A DNA stretch of 29,895 bases from a virus: the IMG/VR virus record IMGVR_UViG_3300047378_000087, positions 1 to 29,895 of that record. One strand, written 5' to 3'. Positions 1 through 6,991 of the stretch are shown in pieces. Made by a program: the position numbers and the translations under genes. Within the stretch, counting starts at the first letter, position 1; every line of letters begins with the position of its first letter. The notes below the pieces were generated by a model, which was not told where the DNA came from, ran no database searches, and saw nothing but the letters and a program-made list of their open reading frames with translations.

Positions 1-38
1 CCACGATTGGCCATCGCCTTTTTCGACTTTTTAACCAT
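1..38 (-). CDS. Start of an unidentified leftward gene (partial)
   Basis: An ATG at 38-36 on the minus strand is preceded by a GGGGA ribosome binding site about 7 bases upstream. It opens a frame that runs off the left edge; the visible residues are MVKKSKKAMANRG. This lysine-rich start is too short to identify. The gene lies downstream of the primase-helicase and its repeat array, so it probably belongs to the replication block, but that is inferred from position only. Confidence 0.5.
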   Translation of the reverse strand, partial: MVKKSKKAMANR

Positions 39-54
39 TACAAATTTCCCCGAT

Positions 55-205
55 CTACAAACCTACAAAGCCCTATAGGCTTTTTGTAGGTTTTGTAGGT
101 ATGAGCCAAATCTACAAATCTACCTACAAAAATTACAAAAACTACAAAAAGCGCCGTTTTATCGTTGAAAAACAGTGACATCATTTTTGTAGGTAATTTG
201 TAGGT
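55..205. repeat. Iteron-like array of CTACAAA / TTTGTAG repeats
   Basis: Nine exact copies of CTACAAA lie in 150 bases: five on the plus strand (55, 63, 112, 124, 142) and four inverted as TTTGTAG (83, 92, 186, 197). Six share the longer core ACCTACAAA (61-69, 83-91, 92-100, 122-130, 186-194, 197-205). An inverted pair with the arms extended by GCC/GGC can fold into a hairpin (62-90). The last copy touches the stop codon of the primase-helicase. Clustered short repeats next to a replication initiator are typical of phage and plasmid origins or of partition sites; the function here is inferred. A regulator-binding operator for the gene starting at 38 is the main alternative. Confidence 0.7.
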
Positions 206-2433
206 CATGTAACGCGCCCTTCCTTCGCAGAAATCCATATTTGGCCCTCATTTTGTACCATATAGCCGCTTCCCAAGAGGGCTTTGATGGCTCCATTATA
301 CGCGCTTGACGGGTTGGTTGACGTTAGTTTGCCCAGCGCAAACTTGCGCAATTCCACCTCTTCAATGCACCAGAATTTGCCGCTTTCGGGCCAGCCTGGC
401 CCAGTTGGATTTGAGCCACCGATGCCCTCGCCGCGTAATTGTTTGAAGGCTGAGGTCACGATTTTCTGGTTTGCCCCAGAGGGTCGCTTCTGCTGCATGT
501 CTGCCACATCGTCGGGATCGGCCTGGTCGATGGTACAGGTTGTGACTGCATCGCCGTCCTCATCTTTGCCCAGCTCATGTACCTTCAGTGTGAACACGAA
601 TGGGTCTTGTGGCTCCAGGTCACGCTGTTTGGTTGCGGTGGCTGTGCGCATCTTGCCTTCTACCTCAAGTTCAATCTCGGAATCGCATCCGGCCCGTAAA
701 CTCGAATGGCCCCGAGCACCACGCGCTGTATCCTTTCCGGAGTGATGAACGATCATGATGTGTGCGCCTGTTACGTCACGCAGCGCATCCACATTGCCGA
801 TAAACGATGTCATATCTGTTGGCCCGTTTTCGTCTCCGCCAGCCATTGCGCGGGATAGAGTGTCGATCACGATCATTGCCAATGGCTCGCCCGTATCAAC
901 CTCAATCTGCTTGCATAGCTCAATTAGGCCAGCCAGGTCGGCCTCTGGGCGAAGCAGATCAACGGGCGATGGTCTGACAGCCAGCGGAGCGTCGAAGATG
1001 CCGTACTGTTTGCGCAGAGCCACACAGCGCGATTGGAAGGCATTGCCGCCCTCGGTGGCTAGATATAGCACTGGTCCGCCCTTAACCTTGCTGCCCTGCC
1101 AGTCCACGCTGGCTGAGACGCAAAGCGCCATGTCAAGACAGAAGAACGACTTTCCGACGTTTGATGGCCCATAGACCACCGACATCTGCCCCCGGCCCAG
1201 CCAGCCTTTGATAAGGTAGGATGATGTCAGCACGGGTTCAGCGTCTTTCAGCCAGAATATAGGCTTCTGTTCGGCGTTGGGTATGATAATTGTAGCTTTG
1301 GGTTTCTCTGGCTGCGGCTCTGGATCTGGAATGGTATCAAAGTCAGCGTATGGGTCCGATGCCGCCTTAACGATCTCCTCGCGCTGCTTTGCTGGCGTTG
1401 GCCGTATTTCCTTGCCGTATTCTCGCACCGCGTCTGACATTCTGCCGCCATGCTCGAAGTGCGCCCAGATGTCGAAGGCGTCACCGTAGCAGAACTCGCC
1501 GGAGGCCCGGCCAATGCCGGATGCTCTGTCAGAGCCAGAGAGGCTGACCCAATGCGTTCCAAAGTCCTTCGTGGCAAAAGACCCGCTGGATTGCATTGGA
1601 CTGCGGTAGCTGTCTGAGCGACCTTTGCGCTCGTATCCGTATTTAAGCAACATGTCTGCGATGGTGTGGCGCTGGTTGAATACGTCAATTGGGTCATCAT
1701 CGTCGTATTTGCTGCGCTGTTGTTCACGCTCCTGTGCGCGAAGTGACCGCTCTGCTGCTGCTCGTTCTGCTGCGATGGCTTCATTTTTCCGGCGGAACTC
1801 TAGGTTTGCCCAGATTGTGCTTTCTTCTGGGATAAGCATCCCGCCGCCGCGATGGCGAACACCGTGGTAAAAGCTCGGCTCATCAAACTCATTTCTCCGC
1901 GCGGGAGGTACGTTTGGCAGGTAGATCGGCTGGCCAGTGCGGGAGAGTGCAGCATCGCAGGTGATGCCCTCCTGCTGCATCAGGTCAAACAGAGCGAGCT
2001 GTGCGTCGGCGTAATCTTCCCCTTCTATCGGCAGGGCCAGGGGAATTAGCACGCGCCACTTGCGGTTGTCTTCGCTGGCCCCGGATGAGGAATAGATTAG
2101 TGCAGAGGCGTCACCTGTCACAGTGGCAACGGCTGTGCGCAGTTCTGTCAGAGATGGATCACCTTCGTCAACATCTAGGGCCAGCAGCCAATATTCTCCA
2201 TGCTCGCGCTGAGTTGCGTGGTTGCGACCATCGTAGTCACGATAGGTTGATGGAATAATGAATGAGGCGTCGGCTTTTTCCTTTGCCTGCGGCTCGTTCA
2301 CCATATCGGCTATTTCAGCCAGGGTGATACCGTCATATTCTAGGTATTTGTCGCCGATTTTTGTATCGTGCGCACCATGTGCTAATAGGAGCTGCTTCTT
2401 GCCAACTTGGCTGGTTTTTGTTAGTCTGTTCAT
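205..2433 (-). CDS. Primase-helicase replication protein (AEP-like N terminus plus RepA/AAA_25-type helicase)
   Basis: A 742-residue protein that probably primes and unwinds phage DNA at the fork. Residues about 60-180 look like an archaeo-eukaryotic-type primase: ALDVDEG (D87, D89) could be the metal-binding pair, followed by SSSG at 115-118 and a conserved-looking RTGQPIYLPN. Residues about 205-245 are a charged helical linker. Residues 250-345 (YRSPMQSSGSF, then GDAFDIWAHFEHGG) recall a DnaG-type zinc domain without its cysteines. The C-terminal half is a RecA-fold hexameric helicase: Walker A GPSNVGKS at 422-429, Walker B AMIVIDT at 519-525, and MIVHHSGKD near 560-568 as in the RepA/AAA_25 family. 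It ends inside the repeat array. Family assignment of the helicase half is strong; the primase half is less certain. Confidence 0.85.
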   Translation of the reverse strand: MNRLTKTSQVGKKQLLLAHGAHDTKIGDKYLEYDGITLAEIADMVNEPQAKEKADASFIIPSTYRDYDGRNHATQREHGEYWLLALDVDEGDPSLTELRTAVATVTGDASALIYSSSGASEDNRKWRVLIPLALPIEGEDYADAQLALFDLMQQEGITCDAALSRTGQPIYLPNVPPARRNEFDEPSFYHGVRHRGGGMLIPEESTIWANLEFRRKNEAIAAERAAAERSLRAQEREQQRSKYDDDDPIDVFNQRHTIADMLLKYGYERKGRSDSYRSPMQSSGSFATKDFGTHWVSLSGSDRASGIGRASGEFCYGDAFDIWAHFEHGGRMSDAVREYGKEIRPTPAKQREEIVKAASDPYADFDTIPDPEPQPEKPKATIIIPNAEQKPIFWLKDAEPVLTSSYLIKGWLGRGQMSVVYGPSNVGKSFFCLDMALCVSASVDWQGSKVKGGPVLYLATEGGNAFQSRCVALRKQYGIFDAPLAVRPSPVDLLRPEADLAGLIELCKQIEVDTGEPLAMIVIDTLSRAMAGGDENGPTDMTSFIGNVDALRDVTGAHIMIVHHSGKDTARGARGHSSLRAGCDSEIELEVEGKMRTATATKQRDLEPQDPFVFTLKVHELGKDEDGDAVTTCTIDQADPDDVADMQQKRPSGANQKIVTSAFKQLRGEGIGGSNPTGPGWPESGKFWCIEEVELRKFALGKLTSTNPSSAYNGAIKALLGSGYMVQNEGQIWISAKEGRVT

Positions 2434-2475
2434 GTTCGGACCCTTTCACCAATTACGGTCTGTTTTCTCCCATGG

Positions 2476-2512
2476 AACCCCGGCAGCGTCCCAACTGCCG
2501 GGGTTTTCTTTT
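2476..2512 (+). terminator. Strong hairpin with T-rich tail on the plus strand
   Basis: AACCCCGGCAG (2476-2486) pairs perfectly with CTGCCGGGGTT (2495-2505) around an 8-base loop, and TTTTCTTTT follows on the plus strand. This is a textbook intrinsic terminator for rightward transcription, yet it sits between two leftward genes. Read leftward it is an 11-bp hairpin without a T-run, preceded by an A-rich tract, so it could reduce read-through or protect an RNA end between the ssDNA-binding gene and the primase-helicase gene. Confidence 0.65.
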
Positions 2513-2514
2513 GC

Positions 2515-3153
2515 CTAAAAGGGTATTTCGTCCTCTAGCTCGGTTTGCGCCGGTGCTGGCTGAGTTGCTGGCGCAGTGGCAGGTCCAAAGTCATCCAGCG
2601 ATGCGTCCACGCCGCCAGACATTGTGGTTGCGACTTCATCGAAGTCATCCAGGCCACCGCCACCGTACACTGCATGTGAGACCTGCACAGTGTCAATGAG
2701 TAAGCTGATGCCACCGTTGCCGTCTGGGTCTGTCACAGGATACGCGGTAACCTTGATGCTGCCCTTTGAGCCGCTCCAGATTGCGGTGTCAGCCAGCGGG
2801 TTTTTTGCGCCATCAATCACGCGAGGCTTTTCGTTGAGAGTACCTTGGCTGTTTGTGCCATTACGCTTTGCGCGGAACTCATAGTTGCCGCTGTCTAGCT
2901 TTTTCATGCCGAAGACTTTGGTGAAGGCTTCCTTGCGACCGCAGCTTTCATAGTGCGCCTTCAGGTCAGCGTGCAGCGCCTTTGCAGCATCGGCGCCCAT
3001 CTCCCAGGATATTGAGTAAGCCGCGCCGGAAGCGCCTGGTGCGCACTCCTCTGACTTTTTCTGAGAGGTGTTGAAGCGATATGTTGTATTTAGGCGAGGG
3101 TATTTATATTCCACGTCACGGATCATTACTGGTTTGAAGTCTGTGTTAGCCAT
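2515..3153 (-). CDS. Phage single-stranded DNA-binding protein (T7 gp2.5 / DUF2815-like)
   Basis: A 212-residue protein likely to coat single-stranded DNA during replication and recombination. Its start (MANTDFKPV) is chosen because AGGAG lies about 7 bases upstream; an in-frame ATG at 3192 lies inside the preceding gene and lacks such a site. The sequence has the pattern of phage OB-fold binders: YPRLNTTYRF near the start, a central region ending in AKRNG, a stretch with IWSGSKGSIKV, and ISLLIDTVQVSHAVYGG. A Gly/Ala/Pro-rich linker leads to the acidic tip EDEIPF, the hallmark through which SSB-type proteins recruit partner enzymes. The neighbours, an exonuclease upstream and a primase-helicase downstream, fit this role. 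Confidence 0.8.
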   Translation of the reverse strand: MANTDFKPVMIRDVEYKYPRLNTTYRFNTSQKKSEECAPGASGAAYSISWEMGADAAKALHADLKAHYESCGRKEAFTKVFGMKKLDSGNYEFRAKRNGTNSQGTLNEKPRVIDGAKNPLADTAIWSGSKGSIKVTAYPVTDPDGNGGISLLIDTVQVSHAVYGGGGLDDFDEVATTMSGGVDASLDDFGPATAPATQPAPAQTELEDEIPF

Positions 3154-3167
3154 TTGTTTTCTCCTAG

Positions 3168-3956
3168 CTATTGAAAGTTGGCTTGTAGCCATCGTGGCAG
3201 ATCAATCACGTTTGTGATGTCTGACCAACCAGTGTCCCATTTTTGAGTTTGGTTGGCTTTTGCAATCTTGTCTAAGGTCAGGTGCATTTGCTGCGTCCCC
3301 CATTCAAGATATTCGGGTGATAGAATGTTCGTCGATACAGCAAACGGAGCTGTCTTTTCAACATTCACGAAGACGAATTGTTTGGCTTCATAGCCTGCCA
3401 GCGATAAAACATGCAAATAGAACGCAGCCTGGATGGCGTAGTTGTATGTTTGCATGTCCTTTGCCACGCCGCGAGGGCTGGCATCCTGACAGGTCTTGAG
3501 GTCATAGATGACGCCTTTTGCGTCCCAGTAGCTGTCTGGACGAGCTTTAAGATGCAAACCGCTGTCTGGGTCTTCAGTGAAAAAGCTCGCCTCATTGACT
3601 GTTGTGCGCCCAGCCATGCGCTGACCTGCTGGATGGAACAGCACACTGTCTGCCATCTCACGGGCCAGATCATAGTCGCCGCAAGTCAACAGGGTTTTAC
3701 CTTCTGCCTGCGCCTGTTCGTGCAGTTCTGACCATGCTTTGCCTCGGCGGGTTTCTGGTCCTCGTATGACATCGGCGCCGTCTTCAAGCACCATTGAGTG
3801 ACAGCAAGTGCCAAGGTCGAAGGCCACGCTGGACTTGTAGACCTTGGCCCTCCAGTGAGCCAGAGACTTGCTGTGTACTAGCTTCACATCAGAAGAACTA
3901 ATGTAGTCCTTTTTTGCGTGGTACTCGGCATTGGTTAGTTTGTTGGCTGGGATCAT
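3168..3956 (-). CDS. PD-(D/E)XK exonuclease, RecE C-terminal / DUF3799-like
   Basis: A 262-residue nuclease of the lambda-exonuclease/RecE superfamily, expected to resect double-stranded ends to give single strands for recombination. Visible core: FDLGTCCHSMVLE with H53, E122 in NEASFF, LKARPDSYW with D141, YDLKTC with D152-x-K154, and the QxxxY motif (Q176, Y180) in IQAAFYLHV. This matches the order of catalytic residues in that fold. The gene overlaps the GIY-YIG gene by 4 bases (ATGA) and is followed after a short gap by the ssDNA-binding gene, a usual exonuclease-plus-binding-protein pairing. No separate Bet/RecT-type annealing protein is visible, so the neighbouring ssDNA-binding protein may supply strand annealing; that is inference. 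Confidence 0.85.
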   Translation of the reverse strand: MIPANKLTNAEYHAKKDYISSSDVKLVHSKSLAHWRAKVYKSSVAFDLGTCCHSMVLEDGADVIRGPETRRGKAWSELHEQAQAEGKTLLTCGDYDLAREMADSVLFHPAGQRMAGRTTVNEASFFTEDPDSGLHLKARPDSYWDAKGVIYDLKTCQDASPRGVAKDMQTYNYAIQAAFYLHVLSLAGYEAKQFVFVNVEKTAPFAVSTNILSPEYLEWGTQQMHLTLDKIAKANQTQKWDTGWSDITNVIDLPRWLQANFQ

Positions 3957-4459
3957 GATCGTGGTTCCTCAGTTATTTGAACAATGCACTTTATTACGTC
4001 ATCAATATAGAAGACTTCTCTTGGAGACTCTGGAAGGAAGGGCTTCACCCCTTTCAATCTTTTCTTGTCAATAAAGTTTTGTATGTAAGGATTGGGAGGG
4101 ACGCCTAAAAATTTTGCAACTTCTGATTTTGTAAAAAATACTTTCTTAGAGTCTTCTAATAAGCGCATAACTTGCCTATTCATACCCTGGAAGATTTCTC
4201 TAGGATTTTCGTCTAGTAACTTTTGATGTTTAGAATTGTGGTAAATGTTGCACTTAGGCTTCTCTGACTTTATTGCATTCGCCTCTGCCCTTAGCGCCTC
4301 TTCACGGGTGCCAAACCATTCAATTTTTATGGTGGCAACTTCGATGAACCAAGCACTATTTTTGTAGTGCTGAGAAAGCCTATTTTGCACGTTTAAGCTA
4401 ATCCCGATATATAATAAGGAACCATCTTCCGCATATTGTCTGTAAAGCGCAGTCCTCAT
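3953..4459 (-). CDS. GIY-YIG nuclease-domain protein with C-terminal DNA-binding segment
   Basis: A 168-residue protein whose first 75 residues form a GIY-YIG domain in a variant spelling: ALYRQY (5-10) and LLYIGIS (15-21) as the two halves, R27 in QNRLSQH, E59 as the likely metal-binding glutamate in RAEANAI, and N71 in KCNIY. The second half (about 105-160) contains FTKSEVAKFLGV and FYIDDV, which read like a MerR/excisionase-type helix-turn-helix that could position the nuclease. It may be a free-standing homing-type nuclease or a repair/recombination nuclease. It overlaps its neighbours on both sides by 4 bases, so it is integrated into the operon rather than freshly inserted. The gene is visibly more AT-rich than the genes around it, hinting at a separate origin. 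Confidence 0.8.
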   Translation of the reverse strand: MRTALYRQYAEDGSLLYIGISLNVQNRLSQHYKNSAWFIEVATIKIEWFGTREEALRAEANAIKSEKPKCNIYHNSKHQKLLDENPREIFQGMNRQVMRLLEDSKKVFFTKSEVAKFLGVPPNPYIQNFIDKKRLKGVKPFLPESPREVFYIDDVIKCIVQITEEPRS

Positions 4460-4845
4460 TGCATTGCCTCCCTAGCAATATAGCAGAAGGTCTCAAAGTC
4501 TACCTCTGCCGTAAAATCGTGATCGCAATCAGTCAACGCAGCCAGCGGGATCACACATCGCATTGGCTTGCGGTCGTATTTGTAGATTAGACATGGCATC
4601 TTGCCATCAATATCGGCAGCACCCACAGCTTGATCCCACCATGCAGGCGCACCGCCGATTGGGCCGCTGGCGTATCGCTTCAGCTCCAAGGTAAACGGGA
4701 ATGCCGGGTCATCTGGGATCAGGTCAGCGTGACCAGCGGTTCGATATTGCTCTAGGTTTCTCTTAAAGTTAATACCCAGCTCATCGCGTAGCATTATGGC
4801 AACTTCACGCTCAAACGATGCGCCCTTATTGCGCCCGTTAACCAT
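4456..4845 (-). CDS. Hjc-like Holliday-junction resolvase (PD-(D/E)XK fold)
   Basis: A 129-residue protein probably cutting branched DNA before packaging. It shows the pattern of archaeal Hjc-type and phage resolvases: KGASFEREVAIML with E12, AGHADLIPDD with D41, and TLELKRY with E54-x-K56, then WWDQAV and PCLIYKYDRKP as the continuing strands. Its length fits small resolvases. The start overlaps the stop of the small upstream gene as TAATG, showing translational coupling. The family is clear; the exact substrate (four-way junction rather than flap or other branch) is inferred from family and from the recombination genes nearby. Confidence 0.75.
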   Translation of the reverse strand: MVNGRNKGASFEREVAIMLRDELGINFKRNLEQYRTAGHADLIPDDPAFPFTLELKRYASGPIGGAPAWWDQAVGAADIDGKMPCLIYKYDRKPMRCVIPLAALTDCDHDFTAEVDFETFCYIAREAMQ

Positions 4846-5006
4846 TAATCAACTCGCGGCTGCGTTACTTCAACGCCAGCATCAGCGGCCTTTGATACGG
4901 CGGAACTCCGCACAAATGCTGTAAATGACAACCCAGCTCGGCGTGCCGCCTCTGCGATGGCTTCCTTCTGGGCCTGGGTAAAACCTATCAGTTGATTGTG
5001 ATCCAT
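4845..5006 (-). CDS. Small ribbon-helix-helix-like protein
   Basis: A 53-residue gene with an excellent Shine-Dalgarno (AGGAGG about 5 bases before ATG) and TAATG coupling to the resolvase. The pattern FTQAQKEAIAEAARRAGLS, then FTAFVRSSAV, matches the helix-turn-helix part of ribbon-helix-helix proteins such as relaxosome accessory proteins and DUF1778-type antitoxins. It is the first gene of the leftward block and so could autoregulate the adjacent divergent promoter region. No toxin partner is visible next to it. Being a gene is well supported; its role is inferred. Confidence 0.65.
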   Translation of the reverse strand: MDHNQLIGFTQAQKEAIAEAARRAGLSFTAFVRSSAVSKAADAGVEVTQPRVD

Positions 5007-5135
5007 TGGACCCTCCTATGCTTACTCCCTACCATTAATATTAAATAAATATCATTGCAAGCGCAAAATATGTGTTGCCAATATTGTTTTGATATGTGAT
5101 GAAGAGTTACAGAAGTTAAAACAAAGGAAGATACA
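5007..5135. promoter_or_regulatory. Divergent control region between replication block and rightward operon
   Basis: This AT-rich gap separates two divergent operons and must hold their promoters. Leftward, GCGCAA (5061-5066, read TTGCGC) and ATATTA (5038-5043, read TAATAT) are 17 bases apart, a plausible though imperfect -35/-10 pair. The direct repeat ATATGTG occurs at 5068-5074 and 5092-5098, 24 bases apart, and TTGC/GCAA arms flank AAGC at 5055-5066; these could be operators. AAGGAAG before 5136 is the ribosome binding site of the rightward operon. A clear rightward -10/-35 pair was not found. Confidence 0.5.
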
Positions 5136-5651
5136 ATGCACACTAAATCAATCATCATAACCAATGTCCACTTCAACGGCTTTTGCTTTGCCTATGACAT
5201 AGAAAGCGCAGAAGGCGTCTTTATCCCCGCTGGCGTTGTTGACGATCATGATGTGAAGGCTGGCGACAGCATCAATGCCGTCCTGATCCCCAACTATTCC
5301 GACAAGGCCAGCTCTACACCTTGGATGGCAATTAAGATCGAAAACGGCGTTAAGTTCCCGCAGCCAGAGACCACTGGCGAGGTCATCAAGTTGCCAGAGC
5401 CAGAGCCGGACCCAATGTCACCGCAAAAGCTAGACAAGGCTGTCTTTGCTTACATCAGTGAGACGAAATACTGCACTACCGCTGAAATTGCCGACTATCT
5501 TAACATTGACAGCAAAACAGCAGGCAACTCAGCCCAGCGAAATTTTACTGCCGGACGCATTGCGAAGGCCGCTGTCTATAACCGCGTCGGCTTGACCAAG
5601 CCCAATTTCATATTGTGGGCCATGAACGCCTCTGATTTCGTGGAGACTTGA
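5136..5651 (+). CDS. Putative regulator: cold-shock/OB-like domain plus winged helix
   Basis: A 171-residue protein opening the rightward operon. Residues 1-70 read like a small beta-barrel (cold-shock or OB-type): IIITNVHFNGFCFAY, GVFIPAGVV, then VKAGDSINAVLI and TPWMAIKI. A proline- and glutamate-rich linker (75-95) follows, and residues 98-160 form a likely winged helix, with CTTAEIADYLNIDSKTAG as the helix-turn-helix. Such an architecture suits nucleic-acid binding and gene control, for example of the divergent region just upstream, but no named family was recognised. AAGGAAG gives a good ribosome binding site. Confidence 0.65.
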   Translation: MHTKSIIITNVHFNGFCFAYDIESAEGVFIPAGVVDDHDVKAGDSINAVLIPNYSDKASSTPWMAIKIENGVKFPQPETTGEVIKLPEPEPDPMSPQKLDKAVFAYISETKYCTTAEIADYLNIDSKTAGNSAQRNFTAGRIAKAAVYNRVGLTKPNFILWAMNASDFVET

Positions 5652-5652
5652 T

Positions 5653-5820
5653 ATGAGCAAGCTAATTGATTGCCCTGAGTGCGATGGCGATGGCCAAGTT
5701 GAGCGCGAAGTTTGGGTGCGCCAGAGTGCAACCTGGCACGGCGACTTTGAGTCGGAAGTGAAGGATTGCGACAACTGCAATGGAAAAGGTCAGATCGAGC
5801 CGTTGGAGGAAGACGAATGA
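5653..5820 (+). CDS. Small DnaJ-type zinc-ribbon protein
   Basis: A 55-residue protein with two CxxCxGxG-type knuckles, CPECDGDGQ (from residue 7) and CDNCNGKGQ, as in the DnaJ cysteine-rich domain but with a single pair. About 30 residues between them include WVRQSATWHG. It ends in an acidic tail EPLEEDE. Such mini-zinc proteins are frequent in phage early regions and may bind nucleic acid or a host protein; no function is known to me. It starts one base after the preceding stop codon and overlaps the next gene by 4 bases (ATGA), so it is translated as part of the operon. Confidence 0.75.
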   Translation: MSKLIDCPECDGDGQVEREVWVRQSATWHGDFESEVKDCDNCNGKGQIEPLEEDE

Positions 5821-6593
5821 GACAGGAAGCTGAAACCTTGACCGATCAGGTCATCAGGTGCGCAGAGATGGATATGTCACAAGGCGAAATTGCCGAATTG
5901 CTGCGCGTAACACCGACCACCGTTGGCCGGATCACAAGTAAACTTAATATAACCCTGAAGCGAAAGAGGCGCGAATATGGACCTAATAATGCAATATATA
6001 AAACGGCTCGAAAGAGTGAACTCAATTCTGCTGTCGGAACCGAAGACAGCGATGAGGCCAGCGTTGCAGCAGAGGCTGCAAGAGCAAGGCGCTCTGCTCG
6101 AGAAGCTAAAATCCGCGATCAGCGATCTGCCGAAGCTCGACTGAAGGCTATGCTGGAGGGCGTCACAGACAAGCATGAGCGGTTTGAGATCACTTACGGT
6201 CATTGTTTGCTTGAGTTTGAGAAGTTGCAGCATAAGCTCGGCAAACGCGATCCACTGCCATCGCGTGAGGCCCGCAAGTCAACTATGCACCCGAGCGCGA
6301 TTGAGCTGGCCGAGAAGCGCCGTCAGCACGGCATAGAACAGGGTGAGCGTCTTTTCCGCATGTTGCGCTATGACCAACGCATATCGGCCTCTGAGGGCGC
6401 TGGTATGCTCGGTGAAAGCATTGCTCGCACCTCAAGTTATCTCAACAACATGGCAGACGCTGGAAAGCTGTACCGTGTGCGCGATTTCATCAAGGTGCCT
6501 GGGTACACAAAGCCGCAATGGCGGTGGATCTTCAGCAAGCAACCGATCCAACCGTTGAATAATTGTTTTGAGGATGGTGGCGATGAGGACTAG
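5817..6593 (+). CDS. Putative DNA-binding protein with helix-turn-helix domains at both ends
   Basis: A 258-residue protein. The start at 5817 (MRQEAETLT) is chosen for the ATGA overlap with the zinc-ribbon gene and the GGAGGA site before it. Residues 8-45 hold a sigma/LuxR-like helix-turn-helix (MSQGEIAELLRVTPTTVGRI) followed by the basic KRKRRE. Residues 80-140 are charged and helical, probably coiled coil. Residues 175-225 look like a winged helix (ISASEGAGMLGESIARTSSY, then AGKLYRVRDF). The protein ends in an acidic tail. It resembles phage transcription regulators or replication-loader-like proteins in layout but I do not recognise the family. Confidence 0.65.
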   Translation: MRQEAETLTDQVIRCAEMDMSQGEIAELLRVTPTTVGRITSKLNITLKRKRREYGPNNAIYKTARKSELNSAVGTEDSDEASVAAEAARARRSAREAKIRDQRSAEARLKAMLEGVTDKHERFEITYGHCLLEFEKLQHKLGKRDPLPSREARKSTMHPSAIELAEKRRQHGIEQGERLFRMLRYDQRISASEGAGMLGESIARTSSYLNNMADAGKLYRVRDFIKVPGYTKPQWRWIFSKQPIQPLNNCFEDGGDED

Positions 6594-6888
6594 GCAAAGG
6601 CAACTGGAGGTGGTCAGAGTGGCACTGGCAAAAGCGCATGTGGACAACTACAAAATGAACAAGGGTTGCGCTCGCTGCGGATTTAATGAGCATCCAGTTG
6701 CCCTTGAGTTTGACCACATTGACCCATCCAAAAAGAGCAAAACTGTGTCTCAGCTTGTTAAAAAGGGTGTGATGAAAAACATTATTGCTGAGATAGAAAA
6801 GTGTCAGGTTTTATGCTCGAATTGTCACCGAATACACACCTACGCAAACAAGCATCACATGAATACCTCGGAGAGTTTAGATGAATGA
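6583..6888 (+). CDS. Small HNH-type nuclease-like protein
   Basis: A 101-residue protein with a zinc-bound HNH layout: CARC (C29, C32), LEFDHID (D44, H45) for the metal-coordinating strand, and CQVLCSNCHRIHT with C78, C81 and N80. Similar short HNH proteins are common in phages, either as free nucleases or as packaging helpers next to terminase; here it sits in an early-type operon, far from the head genes seen, so a packaging role is less likely. The start at 6583 is chosen because GAGG lies about 9 bases upstream; in-frame TTG (6568) and ATG (6574) are alternatives. The gene overlaps the preceding one by 11 bases. Confidence 0.75.
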   Translation: MRTRQRQLEVVRVALAKAHVDNYKMNKGCARCGFNEHPVALEFDHIDPSKKSKTVSQLVKKGVMKNIIAEIEKCQVLCSNCHRIHTYANKHHMNTSESLDE

Positions 6889-6991
6889 CAAAGAGATAGA
6901 ACGCAAAATCCACATCGCTGGCTTGGTCGGAGCTGTCTTCGGCTTTGCAAGCGGCGCTGGCATGATGATGCTGGTTGCGATAATATTTTGA
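6881..6991 (+). CDS. Tiny single-span membrane protein
   Basis: A 36-residue frame starting at ATG 6881 with GGAG about 8 bases upstream and overlapping the HNH gene by 8 bases. The start MNDKEIERKIH is charged; the rest (IAGLVGAVFGFASGAGMMML to the end) is one glycine-rich hydrophobic segment. It is the last gene before the convergent gap. It could be a small early membrane protein (host takeover or superinfection exclusion type), but no evidence beyond the membrane segment exists. Confidence 0.5.
   Translation: MNDKEIERKIHIAGLVGAVFGFASGAGMMMLVAIIF

Noticed and set aside
38-238. Open frame across the repeat array on the minus strand
   Set aside because: It is made mostly of translated repeats, overlaps the end of the primase-helicase and has no ribosome binding site.
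1248-2258. Several open frames opposite or out of frame with the primase-helicase
   Set aside because: They are compositional shadows: low-complexity Ser/Arg-rich translations with no ribosome sites, covered by a gene with clear motifs.
4845-5006. Antitoxin of a toxin-antitoxin pair
   Set aside because: The ribbon-helix-helix-like protein is coupled to a resolvase, not to a toxin-like gene, so a toxin-antitoxin call is not justified.
5529-5780. Minus-strand frame over the rightward operon
   Set aside because: Overlaps two supported genes on the opposite strand and has no recognisable domain or ribosome site.
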